This document shows positions 1 through 8,826 of a stretch of 38,660 nt of DNA, piece by piece. Source of the stretch: Candidatus Sulfotelmatobacter sp. (GTDB lineage Bacteria; Acidobacteriota; Terriglobia; Terriglobales; Acidobacteriaceae); NCBI GenBank assembly GCA_030040965.1, contig JASHOT010000342.1, positions 1 through 38,660 on the forward strand, read 5' to 3'. The notes beneath the pieces were generated by a model. That model ran no database searches, had not been told where the DNA came from, and saw only the letters and a program-made list of their open reading frames with translations. The translations under genes were made by a program, and so were the position numbers. Numbering within the stretch: position 1 is the first letter of the stretch; every line of letters starts with the position of its first letter.

Positions 1-1074
1 GATGCCCTCGGCCTTAAGCAACGATGCCAGCAGCGTGTGCTTGTCTTTGCAGTCTCCATAGCCGTTATCAAGCACGTCGTCAGCTGCGTGCGGCTGGTAG
101 CGGCCGATACCGAAGTCGAGTCCGATGTAGTGGTATTTCAGCGAAACGAAGGTGTAAAGCGCGCGGATCTTCTCCTCGTCCGTTTTCAGGTCCTTCGTCA
201 CTTCCGCCGCCTTCGCCTGGATGGCCGGGGTGACTGTAAGCGGTTCTTTCTCCAAGCTCTCGTACCACCGACCGACATCCTCCCAACTGGCAAATGTGGT
301 CAGCTGCACGTCGGGCGGCGGCGGTGTGAGACGGGGTATTTCGTCGGGATCTTTTTCTTTCACCTCCAAGTTCGAATGCTTCCAGCGATAGACGCGACGG
401 CCAGTTTCCTCGGCAATCTCCGGTTTGAACTCGGGGCTGACCACCTTCACGTATTTATCTGCGGGAACGTCGACCTCCAGTCGCTCGTCGCGCACGATCG
501 CCTTGGTGATGAAGCTGTCTTCGTACCAGAACTGACCGGGAACCTGAGGCGCGATCACACGCACGCGAGCCACATACTCAAGCACATCTCCCACCGCCAG
601 TCCCTTCACGGCAACATGCTTCTCATGAACGTCGCTGTATAAGGGAGCCGATCGGCTCACCTCGGCCGGCATGTCCTGAATGTTGTAGTCCGGAGTCTTT
701 ACGATGGTGCCATCAGGTTTGCGGACGCGGACGTAGTCAAATTCGATGACCTCGTTGGAACTGGTGTAGGGGAAATCGAGAACTGCGAATTCTTTCACGC
801 CGGCCTCGGAAAGCACTCTGATTTCTGCCGTGCGCTCCCGCGTACCCGTGCCGTCGGCTTCGTGACGGACGAGAGTGTACCAACGCTCGATTACATAGCC
901 TTCTTTGGAGTAGTCTCCGCCCTGCGCGTTTGCCTGCGAGGATGGGTTCGAAGCAACTTTCTTGGCTGAATTCTGCGACGCGGGGGCCGCGGGTTTTCCA
1001 TTCGCGGCTTGGCTCGTCGCCAGTGGCGCGGCAAGCGCCAGAAGGACCAATAAAAAAGGAACTCTCACAAGCAT
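1..1074 (-). CDS. DUF3857 / transglutaminase-like exported protein (3' end outside window)
   Basis: The minus strand is open from an ATG at 1074 to the window edge, giving the first 358 residues; the stop lies outside. Residues 1-20 form a hydrophobic signal peptide (MLVRVPFLLVLLALAAPLA), followed by a low-complexity Ala/Ser/Gln linker. The next ~200 residues fit the DUF3857 beta-sandwich, with phrases such as EGYVIERWYTLVRHEADGTG and YTSSNEVIEFDYVRVRKPDG. The last visible residues, GYGDCKDKHTLLASLLKAEG, carry the catalytic Cys of a transglutaminase-like core. Family members are periplasmic or secreted, common in Acidobacteriota and Bacteroidota, and their substrates are largely unknown. His and Asp of the triad would lie beyond the edge. 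The family assignment is firm; the biological role is not. Confidence 0.85.
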   Translation of the reverse strand, partial: MLVRVPFLLVLLALAAPLATSQAANGKPAAPASQNSAKKVASNPSSQANAQGGDYSKEGYVIERWYTLVRHEADGTGTRERTAEIRVLSEAGVKEFAVLDFPYTSSNEVIEFDYVRVRKPDGTIVKTPDYNIQDMPAEVSRSAPLYSDVHEKHVAVKGLAVGDVLEYVARVRVIAPQVPGQFWYEDSFITKAIVRDERLEVDVPADKYVKVVSPEFKPEIAEETGRRVYRWKHSNLEVKEKDPDEIPRLTPPPPDVQLTTFASWEDVGRWYESLEKEPLTVTPAIQAKAAEVTKDLKTDEEKIRALYTFVSLKYHYIGLDFGIGRYQPHAADDVLDNGYGDCKDKHTLLASLLKAEGI

Positions 1075-1135
1075 GAGTCGCTCCAGGAGCGAAAAGTCTA
1101 GAGTTCCGGTGCCCTATGGATCAACAACTATTTGT

Positions 1136-1354
1136 TTATTTCTTGCCGACCGCGCTGAGGCACCTTCCATACAGCTCCAGGAGTTTCTCGGCGTAATCCT
1201 CGGGCTTGGCGGCTGAGCCGGTTCCTTGAAAGCCCACCCCGGTCGACGTGGTCCGTCCATAGCCGGTGGTCATGGCAACGAACTTCATCAAATCCAGGGC
1301 AATATCCTCATTCCGCCGGGCTGCGCCCGAGCCAGTGGCTGGAGTTTCATCCAT
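1136..1354 (-). CDS. small conserved-looking hypothetical protein (72 aa)
   Basis: A 72-residue cytoplasmic protein with no recognised domain. The frame is open further upstream to 1471, but the ATG at 1354 is preceded by AGGAG eight bases away, an excellent ribosome binding site, so the shorter start was chosen; the 39 extra upstream residues are acidic (DDDDFDDE) and look untranslated. The product has an acidic-helix N-terminal part (NEDIALDLMKFVAMTTGYGR) and a C-terminal helix with EDYAEKLLELYGRCL. No signal peptide or membrane segment is visible. It lies just upstream of the DUF3857 gene on the same strand with a 61-base gap, so the two could be co-transcribed. Function is unknown. Confidence 0.6.
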   Translation of the reverse strand: MDETPATGSGAARRNEDIALDLMKFVAMTTGYGRTTSTGVGFQGTGSAAKPEDYAEKLLELYGRCLSAVGKK

Positions 1355-1528
1355 GATGCCTTCTCCTCTTCCAGAAATAATGGGGGTCTGTTCGTCGTCG
1401 AAATCGTCATCGTCCAGAAAAATCGGATCGACGAAAACCGGTTCGAGACAAATTTTTTCGAGATACCGCATGACGCAAAGATGACTCCGCCAGCGATGAT
1501 AGCAGAGAGGCAGCGCTTGGGTTCGCGC

Positions 1529-2335
1529 CTAGCCGAGCCCCATCTTCTCTGCGAGCAAACGCACGCGCTTGCCGTAGATCGTGCCGTGCACGCCGAGTGC
1601 CGGGCCGATGACAAAAAACCACCAGCCCGCGTAACCGGGATATTTGAATGCCAGCGCGAAGGAAATCGTACCCACCGCGACCATGATGAGGTTTTCCTGG
1701 ATCGGCAGCCGCGTCTGCAATTCCTCCAGCGGGTTCAGTTCTAGTTCCCGGTGCAGTTTATAGGCATGCGCATATAGCAGGGCAAACAACGCAAAAACTG
1801 CCGCAAAGCCCCCAGCGTAGACTCGCATCAGCACCGAGACCTCGTGCTCATTCATCGCGATACTGTGTCCGGTCAGTGCGTCGAACAACATCGTAAAGAC
1901 GAACTTCAGCGGATATACGTAAAAGAGGACAAGAAAGAGCAGGACAACGTTCAGCATGATGGTGTAGGGATCTTCGAGGCGGTAGCGGCGGGAGAACTGG
2001 TAATGAGCGCGCCAGATCATGATGAGCTGGGCGAAGCAAACGGCGAAGGGAACGAATCCCCGCATGGCGGCCATCAGTTCGCTGAAGTTGCGCGGGACTT
2101 CGAGCGACACGACCAGCAGCGTCAAGGCAAAGCCAAACACTACGTCGCAGAATGCCTCGAGGCGCGAGATTTCGCCCGCGCGCCAGCGAAAATAAAGTTC
2201 AGGAAGCAGTCCGCGGCGGTGCTCAGCGGGCATGGGAGAATGACCCGCAAGTTTCAATTCTTCGCTCGCCGAGATGGAATCGCTTCCGTTTTCCATTGCT
2301 GCGGGCGAATGGCCACGCTTGTGCCGGTGACTCAT
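1529..2335 (-). CDS. TMEM175-like (DUF1211) potassium channel family protein
   Basis: 268 residues from the ATG at 2335; an upstream in-frame start at 2425 would add 30 unlikely residues. After a polar N-terminal stretch the first helix begins RLEAFCDVVFGFALTLLVVS, matching the family signature R-x-x-x-FSD in which Phe and Asp line the pore (here FCD). About six hydrophobic helices follow, as expected for one DUF1211 repeat. Bacterial TMEM175 proteins form tetrameric K+-permeable channels in the inner membrane. The Ser-to-Cys change in the FSD motif is a minor deviation. No ribosome binding site is obvious before the chosen start. The neighbours offer no functional link. Family membership is likely; ion selectivity is inferred from the family only. 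Confidence 0.75.
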   Translation of the reverse strand: MSHRHKRGHSPAAMENGSDSISASEELKLAGHSPMPAEHRRGLLPELYFRWRAGEISRLEAFCDVVFGFALTLLVVSLEVPRNFSELMAAMRGFVPFAVCFAQLIMIWRAHYQFSRRYRLEDPYTIMLNVVLLFLVLFYVYPLKFVFTMLFDALTGHSIAMNEHEVSVLMRVYAGGFAAVFALFALLYAHAYKLHRELELNPLEELQTRLPIQENLIMVAVGTISFALAFKYPGYAGWWFFVIGPALGVHGTIYGKRVRLLAEKMGLG

Positions 2336-2475
2336 GGTTAGGGATTGTGACCGGTCTCGCCCAAGTTGGCAATGGATACTGTTTACAACGCCCGCATCGG
2401 CCCGAATACCGCGGATTCCAAGCATCTGGCTTGACTCGGCGCGGTGAATCTTCTCGACTGACTATCGCTTTGTTC

Positions 2476-2889
2476 TTACCTCGCCGTCTTTACCTCACTC
2501 ATGAGGGCCATCAAATTCTCTTCGCTGTCGCGGAAAGACGTCATCCATAAATCGTGGCCCGGCATTTTCGCGATCATGTGAGGCTCGTCTTCAAACCTCA
2601 CGCCTTTCTCTTCCATCTGTGCGTAGGCCGATTGAATGTCGGGAACCGCAAAATAAAAAATCGAGCTGGGATGATCGAACTCCGGCTTCTCCGGATGGTC
2701 AATCATGAGCCGCACGCCGCCGCAATCGAAGAAGGCGAGTCCAGGCGGAGCTTTGAAGAGCAGCTTCAGCCCCAGCACATTCTGATAAAAGTCTGCCGCC
2801 CGTTCCACGTCGTGAGCGCGAATCTGAATCTGGCCGATCCGCGCGATTCCGATTCCATCTACGTCCTTCCGTTTGCCACTTTCACTCAT
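2476..2889 (-). CDS. VOC (glyoxalase/bleomycin-resistance fold) family protein
   Basis: 137 residues from an ATG at 2889 preceded by GAGG at good spacing. The sequence shows the paired beta-alpha-beta-beta-beta modules of the vicinal oxygen chelate fold: IQIRAHDVERAADFYQNVLG in the first half and IFYFAVPDIQSAYAQMEEKG in the second. Candidate metal ligands are the His of IRAHD and the Glu near the C-terminus (ENLMALMSE). VOC proteins include glyoxalases, dioxygenases and antibiotic-binding proteins, and the sequence alone does not decide among them. It is divergent from the broken copper ATPase gene that starts just to its right. Single-domain length is typical for the family. Confidence 0.85.
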   Translation of the reverse strand: MSESGKRKDVDGIGIARIGQIQIRAHDVERAADFYQNVLGLKLLFKAPPGLAFFDCGGVRLMIDHPEKPEFDHPSSIFYFAVPDIQSAYAQMEEKGVRFEDEPHMIAKMPGHDLWMTSFRDSEENLMALMSEVKTAR

Positions 2890-2935
2890 GGTTGAATGCC
2901 TCGCTAGACACGCCAGAAGTCTGCCTTAAAAGCGC

Positions 2936-5287
2936 ATGCGTGACAACCATCACAACATTCCATCACAACATTCCGTGGCCGAGGTCACAGACTCGACAGA
3001 ACAAGATTTTCCAGCGCAGCTTGCAACTCGGCCTGATCTCGAACCCCACAACGAAGGAAGAACCCTCTGCCCCGCAGGCAACACCCCCGTCAGAAGAATT
3101 ATTGCTGCACGTCGGCGGCATGTGGTGCACTTCCTGCACCTGGCTGGTGGAACATGCATTAGGCGGGATGCCGGGTGTGATCAAGGTGGAAGTTTCTTTC
3201 GCTGCAGATTTGGCGAAAGTGCAATACCAGCCTCAAATACTGGCGCCAGAACGCATCATTGATCGCATCAACAGTCTCGGTTACAAGGCCAGCAAATATT
3301 CCACGCACAATGATCGCGCCGATGCCGAACGGCGCGACCTCATCATCCGCACTGGATTGGCTGCCTTCCTCTGGGCCAACGTTATGAGTTTCAGCCTCGT
3401 CTTCTATGCGGGCTACTTCGAACAGATTTCCGGAAGCGTCGGGCGCCGGTCTGCCCTGCGTGGCGCGGCTTGCTCCATCGCACGATTCGCATGGAGTCGC
3501 TGCTCTCTTTGGGTATTCTTGCAGCTTACGGATTCAGCGTGGTGCAAACATTCCGCGGGCAGATTCATCTTTACTGCGACACAGCTTCAGTAATCGTCGC
3601 ACTCGTTCTTGCGGGCAAGCTCATTGAGCGAAACGCAAAAGAAAAAGTATCCGAGTGGATTTCCCAGTTGCATCGCATGCTGCCCAACAAAGCACGCCTG
3701 CTCAGTAACGGCGCAGAACATTTCGTTAGCGTGGAGGCGTTGATTCCGGGGCAAAGCTTTATCGTCAAGGCGGGAGAAAGAATTCCCGCCGATGGTGTCG
3801 TCGTGACGGGCGACTCCCACGCCGACGAATCTCTGCTCACTGGGGAGTCCTTGCCAGTGCGAAAGGCACCCGGCCACAAAGTTGCCTCCGGCACCATTAA
3901 CCTCGACGGCGTACTTACTGTGGAGGCGACAAAGTCCGCGAACGAGTCTTCCTTGTCGCGCATAATTGCGTTGGTGGAGCGGGCGCTTGGCAGCCGTTCA
4001 GACCTGGAGCGCACCGCCGACAAAGTTTCCCGGGTCTTTGTTCCGGTCGTGATCGTGATCGCGGGGCTCACATTTGTTGTTACGTGGATGTCAGGTACGG
4101 CTGCCCTCGCGCCGGCATTGATGCGAGCCATTACCGTGCTGGTGATCGCTTGTCCGTGCGCGCTCGGGCTGGCAACCCCGTTGGCCATTACGGCGGCATT
4201 CGGTGCGGCGTCGCGGCGAGGAGTGCTCGTCGGTGACGGGCGGGTACTGGAACAATTGCGCAAAGTCGACGCGATCGTTTTCGACAAAACCGGAACTGTC
4301 ACGGAAGGCAAGTTTTCTCTCTTAGAGTTCGTATCGTGCAATCAGCCTCAAGTAGCGTTTGCAGTCGCCGGCTCGGGCAGGCGCGCTGGCTTAGCCGAAC
4401 TCTCGCCTGCTCAAACTTGCAACCCGCCAGAAGAAAATCTGCTGGCACTTGTGGCCTCGGTCGAGCAAAGTTCTGAACATCCGCTCGGACGAGCCATTGT
4501 GGAGCACGCTCGCGAACAGCGCATTCTGCTGCATGATGCCCACAGAGTTGAAATTTACAAAGGACGTGGCCATTACCGGCCTGGTCCGTGGCCACAATGT
4601 TTTTGCTGGCAACCGCCGTATGGTCGAAGAACTCAGCATTCAGATGGACCAGGCAGCCAACCAACAAGCTCATCAATGGGAGCGAGAGGGCAAAACAGTG
4701 TCGTTCATGGGCTGGAATGGCGAAGTTCGCGCCGTAGCTTCTTTTGGAGACAACCTCCGACCCGAAGCCGTCGGCCTGATTGTGGAATTGAAGCAGCACG
4801 GCCTGGAAACGCGCCTCATTTCCGGCGATTCTCGCGCCACAACAAGGTGGATCGCGTCACGACTCGGTGTGGACTCCTTCGAAGCTGAAGTTTTGCCGGA
4901 AGCGAAAGTGGATGCAATCCGACGTTTCCAGGAAAGAGGCGGCGTCGTTGCCATGGTCGGGGACGGAATTAACGATGCCCCTGCCCTGGCTCAGGCCGAT
5001 CTCGGCATCGCCATGGGCTCAGGAACGGATATTGCGATGAAAGCAGCCGCCGTCGTGCTCATCAATAACTCGCTGCGCAAAATCCTTGACGTCTTCGATT
5101 TGGCGGAGGTCACGGTCCGCGTCGTTCGGCAAAATCTTTTCTGGGCATTTTTCTATAACACGGTTGGAATCACGCTAGCCGTGCTTGGTGTCCTGAATCC
5201 GATCATGGCTGCCTCGGGCATGTTGCTCTCAGTTTTTCAGTCGTGGCCAACTCGATGCGCCTCGCGCGAAACTCTGGGCCGACCTAA
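2936..5287 (+). pseudogene. copper-type P1B ATPase, disrupted by several indels
   Basis: Three overlapping reading frames together encode one heavy-metal P-type ATPase. The first frame (to about 3425) carries an HMA domain with the metal site GGMWCTSC and the start of the membrane domain. The second (about 3440-4570) has TGES, the transport motif ACPCALG, the phosphorylation site FDKTGTVT and SEHPLG. The third (about 4570-5235) has GDGINDAPAL and the last helices. The first junction loses roughly 25 residues including most of a helix; the second is explained by one extra C in the CC at 4570-4571; a third at the T5 run 5233-5237 needs one more T to restore the usual VVANS tail ending at 5287. 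A 13-bp tandem duplication at 2948-2973 also puts the only upstream ATG (2936) out of frame. CPC and the Cys-rich HMA indicate Cu(I) export in the intact ancestor. Neighbouring long genes are intact, which favours true decay over base-calling error. Confidence 0.82.
2948..2973. repeat. 13-bp perfect tandem duplication
   Basis: CATCACAACATTC occurs twice head to tail. It lies between the ATG at 2936 and the HMA domain of the broken copper ATPase. Removing one copy joins that ATG to the HMA reading frame, so the duplication is a plausible frameshifting lesion. It could alternatively be a direct-repeat operator between the divergent genes. Confidence 0.8.
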
Positions 5288-5389
5288 GCCGGCTCCACCT
5301 TTGGCTTCCCACGGGCTCAAACATCGTAATGATTGACTCCTGCCAACTTTCACTTAGAATTCGGCTGCTGCAGGCGAAAGGATTCTGCC

Positions 5390-6805
5390 ATGAACGTGCA
5401 AACAGATAAAACTTCGGCCACTGCTGAAACCGGATTGGTTCGAGTCGGTCTTGGACTGGCGAGCTGGAGCGAGAAGTGGTTTCCAGATCCCCTGGTATTC
5501 GCGCTGCTCGGCATTGTCGTGGTTTTTATCGCCGGCCTCGCACTTCACGAAAGTCCTGCGAACCTTGCCATTCAGGGAGGCAAAAGCTTTTGGGTTCTGG
5601 TTCCCTTCACCATGCAGATGGTAATGATCATCATCGGCGGCTACGTGGTTGCATCCACGCCGATTGTGCGATGGGTCATCCGGGCACTCGCGTCGGTGCC
5701 GACGAAGCCAAAAACTGCCGTCGCTCTCATCGCGCTGTTCTCCATGTTGACTTCGCTGATTTCGTGGGGTTTGAGCCTGATCTTCAGTGGACTTCTGGCG
5801 CGTGAGATGTCATATCGCGTCAAGGGAATGGATTATCGCGCGGCCGGCGCTGCCGCTTATCTAGGGCTCGGCGCGGTCTGGGCCATGGGAATGTCTTCTT
5901 CCGCCGCCATGCTCATGGCAACCAAGTCGGCGATGCCGCCCACCTTGTTCAACATCAGCGGCTTGATTCCTCTCACCCAAACTCTTTTTCTTTGGCAAAG
6001 TATCGCCACAACTTTCGTGCTGATTGTTGTCTCGGTGCTGGTCGCCTATTGCTCTACTCCATCTGCGGAAAATGCAAAAACAGCCGAGTCCTATGGCATC
6101 CAGCGCGAACCGATCGCCTCCACCCTGGGAAGCAGGAGCAAGCCCGGTGAATGGCTGGAGTACAGTCCACTTCTAACGATTCTGGTTGCCGCGCTTCTTT
6201 GCTGGTACCTGATCGACATGTTTCGCACCTCGCCTGTGGGAGCTCGCGCTGCGCTTGATTTAAACAACTACAACCTGATCTTTATCGCCATTGGATTGCT
6301 GCTGCAATGGCGGCCAAAGCGCTTTATGCAGGCGGTTAACGAATCTGTTCCCGCGACCGGAGGAGTGCTGATTCAATTTCCTTTTTATGCTGTGATTTTT
6401 GGAATGATCAGCGGGACCAGCATTTCCGCGGTCTTGGCCAGATTGTTTGCCTCGGTCAGCACGCACAAGACCTATTCGTTACTGGTCGCGATGTATTCGG
6501 CGGTCCTGGGAATTTTTGTTCCCTCCGGCGGCAGTAAGTGGGTGATCGAAGCGCCCTACATTTTGCAGGCCGCGACCTTGCATCAGGTGCATCTGGGATG
6601 GGTGGTGCAGATCTATAACGCGTCGGAAGCCCTGCCCAATCTTGTCAATCCGTTTTGGATGCTGCCCCTGCTCAGCATTCTCAAGCTGAAAGCGCGCGAT
6701 ATTGTGGGATATGGCACCCTGCAGTTAATCGTTCATATTCCAATCGTATTTTTCCTGTGTTGGCTCTTCGCTCAGTACATTCCGTATGTGCCGCCGATGA
6801 AGTAA
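5390..6805 (+). CDS. atoE: short-chain fatty acid transporter, AtoE family
   Basis: 471 residues from an ATG at 5390 with AAAGGA eight bases upstream; the frame is open further 5' but that start lacks a site. The protein is almost wholly hydrophobic with about 11-12 helices and matches the AtoE-type short-chain fatty acid permease family: an N-terminal EKWFPDPLVFALLG, central MGMSSSAAMLMATKS, and C-terminal FVPSGGSKWVIEAPYI followed by YNASEALPNLVNPFWMLPLL. Family members import acetoacetate, butyrate or related acids across the inner membrane. No CoA-transferase or thiolase genes lie beside it. It is convergent with the lactate permease gene only 33 bases away, an adjacency of two organic acid carriers. 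Exact substrate is not shown. Confidence 0.88.
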   Translation: MNVQTDKTSATAETGLVRVGLGLASWSEKWFPDPLVFALLGIVVVFIAGLALHESPANLAIQGGKSFWVLVPFTMQMVMIIIGGYVVASTPIVRWVIRALASVPTKPKTAVALIALFSMLTSLISWGLSLIFSGLLAREMSYRVKGMDYRAAGAAAYLGLGAVWAMGMSSSAAMLMATKSAMPPTLFNISGLIPLTQTLFLWQSIATTFVLIVVSVLVAYCSTPSAENAKTAESYGIQREPIASTLGSRSKPGEWLEYSPLLTILVAALLCWYLIDMFRTSPVGARAALDLNNYNLIFIAIGLLLQWRPKRFMQAVNESVPATGGVLIQFPFYAVIFGMISGTSISAVLARLFASVSTHKTYSLLVAMYSAVLGIFVPSGGSKWVIEAPYILQAATLHQVHLGWVVQIYNASEALPNLVNPFWMLPLLSILKLKARDIVGYGTLQLIVHIPIVFFLCWLFAQYIPYVPPMK

Positions 6806-6838
6806 CGAATCGAATGTTGTTCGAAACTGGAGCACGGG

Positions 6839-8671
6839 TCACTGCACAACCAGGCGCGTGAATGGCGGTACGTAGGCCTGAAGAAAGACCAAAATTCCCA
6901 CCAGGCACGCCAGCGCGATGCTGTGCCAGAACACATAGCGCAGAATGTCGCCTTCGTGTCCATACCACTCGGTGGCGGTGCTGGCGACGACGATGCTTTG
7001 CGCATCGATCATCTTGCCCATCACGCCGCCCGAACTATTCGCTGCAGCCATCAAGGTGGGCGAGATCCCAATCTGCTGGGCGGAAATTTTCTGCAGACTT
7101 CCGAACAACACGTTCGATGAAGTGTCCGACCCGGTGAGCGCCACACCGAGCCAACCCAGCAAAGTTCCGAAAAAGGGATAAAAATGTCCCGTGCGCGCAA
7201 AAGCCAAACCCATCGTGGCATCCACGCCCGAGTAGCGCGTGAGAATGCCGAGCGACATCATCGCTGCGATCGTGAATAAGGAAAAGCGCACATGCCATAC
7301 CGTCTGCCACCACATCACCACCATCTTTGGAAGCGATAGTCCCATGATGAAGCCCGAGATTATGGCTGCCAGCAGGATTCCCGAACCGGTGGCCGAAATC
7401 CAGTTCAACCCGAAGACGGCGGCCTCGGCCGTCGGCTTCGGAACGACCGGCGGAACGCGTTGCACAAGCTTGTTAAGGCCGGGAACCGGGATTTGCGGAT
7501 TCGTAATTTTGCTGGGCGGCGTCGACCACGCACTCATGGATTGAAATACTTTTTCCGGCGTGTTCATGATCTTCTTGCCGGTTTGGGTTCCCCAGCAGAA
7601 GACGAGCACGCTCAGCACCAGCCAGGGCAACCATGCGCTCACAACTTCCGAGCGGCTGTAGCCGTGTGCACCGCGCGCGGTGCGCGATTGTTCCTGAGCG
7701 CCTTCGTGTCCCCAGATTACCTTCGGCTGCCATATTTTCAGGAACAGAATCAGGCAAACCATCGAGCAAAGCGCGGCGATAATATCCGTCAGCCAGGGCC
7801 CGTGTAAGTTTGAGACCAGGAACTGTGGTACCGCAAAGGTGATGCCGGCCACGGCGATCGGCGGCCAGATTTCTTTCATTCCTTTGAAGCCTGCATAAGC
7901 CCACACCAGCCAGAACGGCACCAGCACGGAGAAGAATGGCAAGATTCGTCCTACTTGCGCGCCGAGCGCAACTTCGCTGAATCCTGTCATCGCGGCCAAA
8001 GCAATAATGGGCGTAGCCAACGCACCGTAAGCCACGGGCGCCGTGTTGGCAATCAAAGACAATCCTGAGGCCTGCAGCGGCTTGAATCCGAGTCCGATGA
8101 GCAATGCCGCCGTCACAGCGACCGGCGTGCCAAATCCTGATGCGCCTTCGAAAAAAGCGCCAAACGAAAACGCTATGAGCAGCAGCTGCAGCCGGGTGTC
8201 TTGTGTAATGCCGGTCATGCTTTCCTGCAGAACCTTGAAGCGTCCGGTGGCGCAGGTCATGCGGTACAAAAAGATGACGTTCAAAATGATCCAGCCGATG
8301 GGAAAAAGGCCGTAGCACGCACCATAAATCGCGGTGATGCTCGCCATTTTGAGCGGCATATGAAATAGGCCACAAGCCACCACCAACGCGGTAACCAGTC
8401 CGAGAAAGGCGGAGTAGTGTGCCTTCATGCGGAAGAGGGCGAGAGTTCCCAGCAGCACAACCACAGGCAAGGTCGCGCAAATCGTCGAGAGCCACCAATG
8501 ACCGAGCGGATCGTATCCCTGCGACCAGGGCGCGGTGCGCGAATTTCCTGACCAGGCAAAAACAAGTATGCCCACGCTCACCAGCGCCATCAAAATCGTC
8601 GGAACCGGACCTTCTTTTTCAGGAACGGAAGCGCCTGATTTGGTCTGCGGAGAACCTGTAGCGACGGCCAT
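6839..8671 (-). CDS. lctP: L-lactate permease, LctP family
   Basis: 610 residues from an ATG at 8671 preceded by GAGG; an in-frame start at 8731 has weaker support. The sequence has about 13-14 membrane helices and LctP hallmarks: FSFGAFFEGASGFGTPVAVT, LIANTAPVAYGALATPI, TGSDTSSNVLFGSLQ and the C-terminal NSSGGVMGKMIDAQSIVVA. Family proteins are proton symporters for lactate and glycolate in the inner membrane. The polar loop around residues 355-440 is long and proline-rich. A TATACT -10-like hexamer lies upstream around 8748-8753 on the minus strand but no good -35 partner was found. No lactate dehydrogenase or utilisation genes are beside it, so the role is inferred from the family. Confidence 0.92.
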   Translation of the reverse strand: MAVATGSPQTKSGASVPEKEGPVPTILMALVSVGILVFAWSGNSRTAPWSQGYDPLGHWWLSTICATLPVVVLLGTLALFRMKAHYSAFLGLVTALVVACGLFHMPLKMASITAIYGACYGLFPIGWIILNVIFLYRMTCATGRFKVLQESMTGITQDTRLQLLLIAFSFGAFFEGASGFGTPVAVTAALLIGLGFKPLQASGLSLIANTAPVAYGALATPIIALAAMTGFSEVALGAQVGRILPFFSVLVPFWLVWAYAGFKGMKEIWPPIAVAGITFAVPQFLVSNLHGPWLTDIIAALCSMVCLILFLKIWQPKVIWGHEGAQEQSRTARGAHGYSRSEVVSAWLPWLVLSVLVFCWGTQTGKKIMNTPEKVFQSMSAWSTPPSKITNPQIPVPGLNKLVQRVPPVVPKPTAEAAVFGLNWISATGSGILLAAIISGFIMGLSLPKMVVMWWQTVWHVRFSLFTIAAMMSLGILTRYSGVDATMGLAFARTGHFYPFFGTLLGWLGVALTGSDTSSNVLFGSLQKISAQQIGISPTLMAAANSSGGVMGKMIDAQSIVVASTATEWYGHEGDILRYVFWHSIALACLVGILVFLQAYVPPFTRLVVQ

Positions 8672-8826
8672 ATAGCACCTCGCAAAGGGCGAACTAACCA
8701 GCACCGGAAGCTGACTTGTCCCGGCTGGCACTGAATTCGACTGCGAGAGTATATAGGATTACAGAAAAAACGCTAGGACCAAACGCACAGTGCCAATTCC
8801 CAATTGCCGGCCAATTCTGTGGCAGG

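Noticed and set aside
37-642. 201-residue plus-strand frame
   Set aside because: Shadow of the minus-strand DUF3857/transglutaminase protein, which has a signal peptide and the GYGDCKDKH active-site block.
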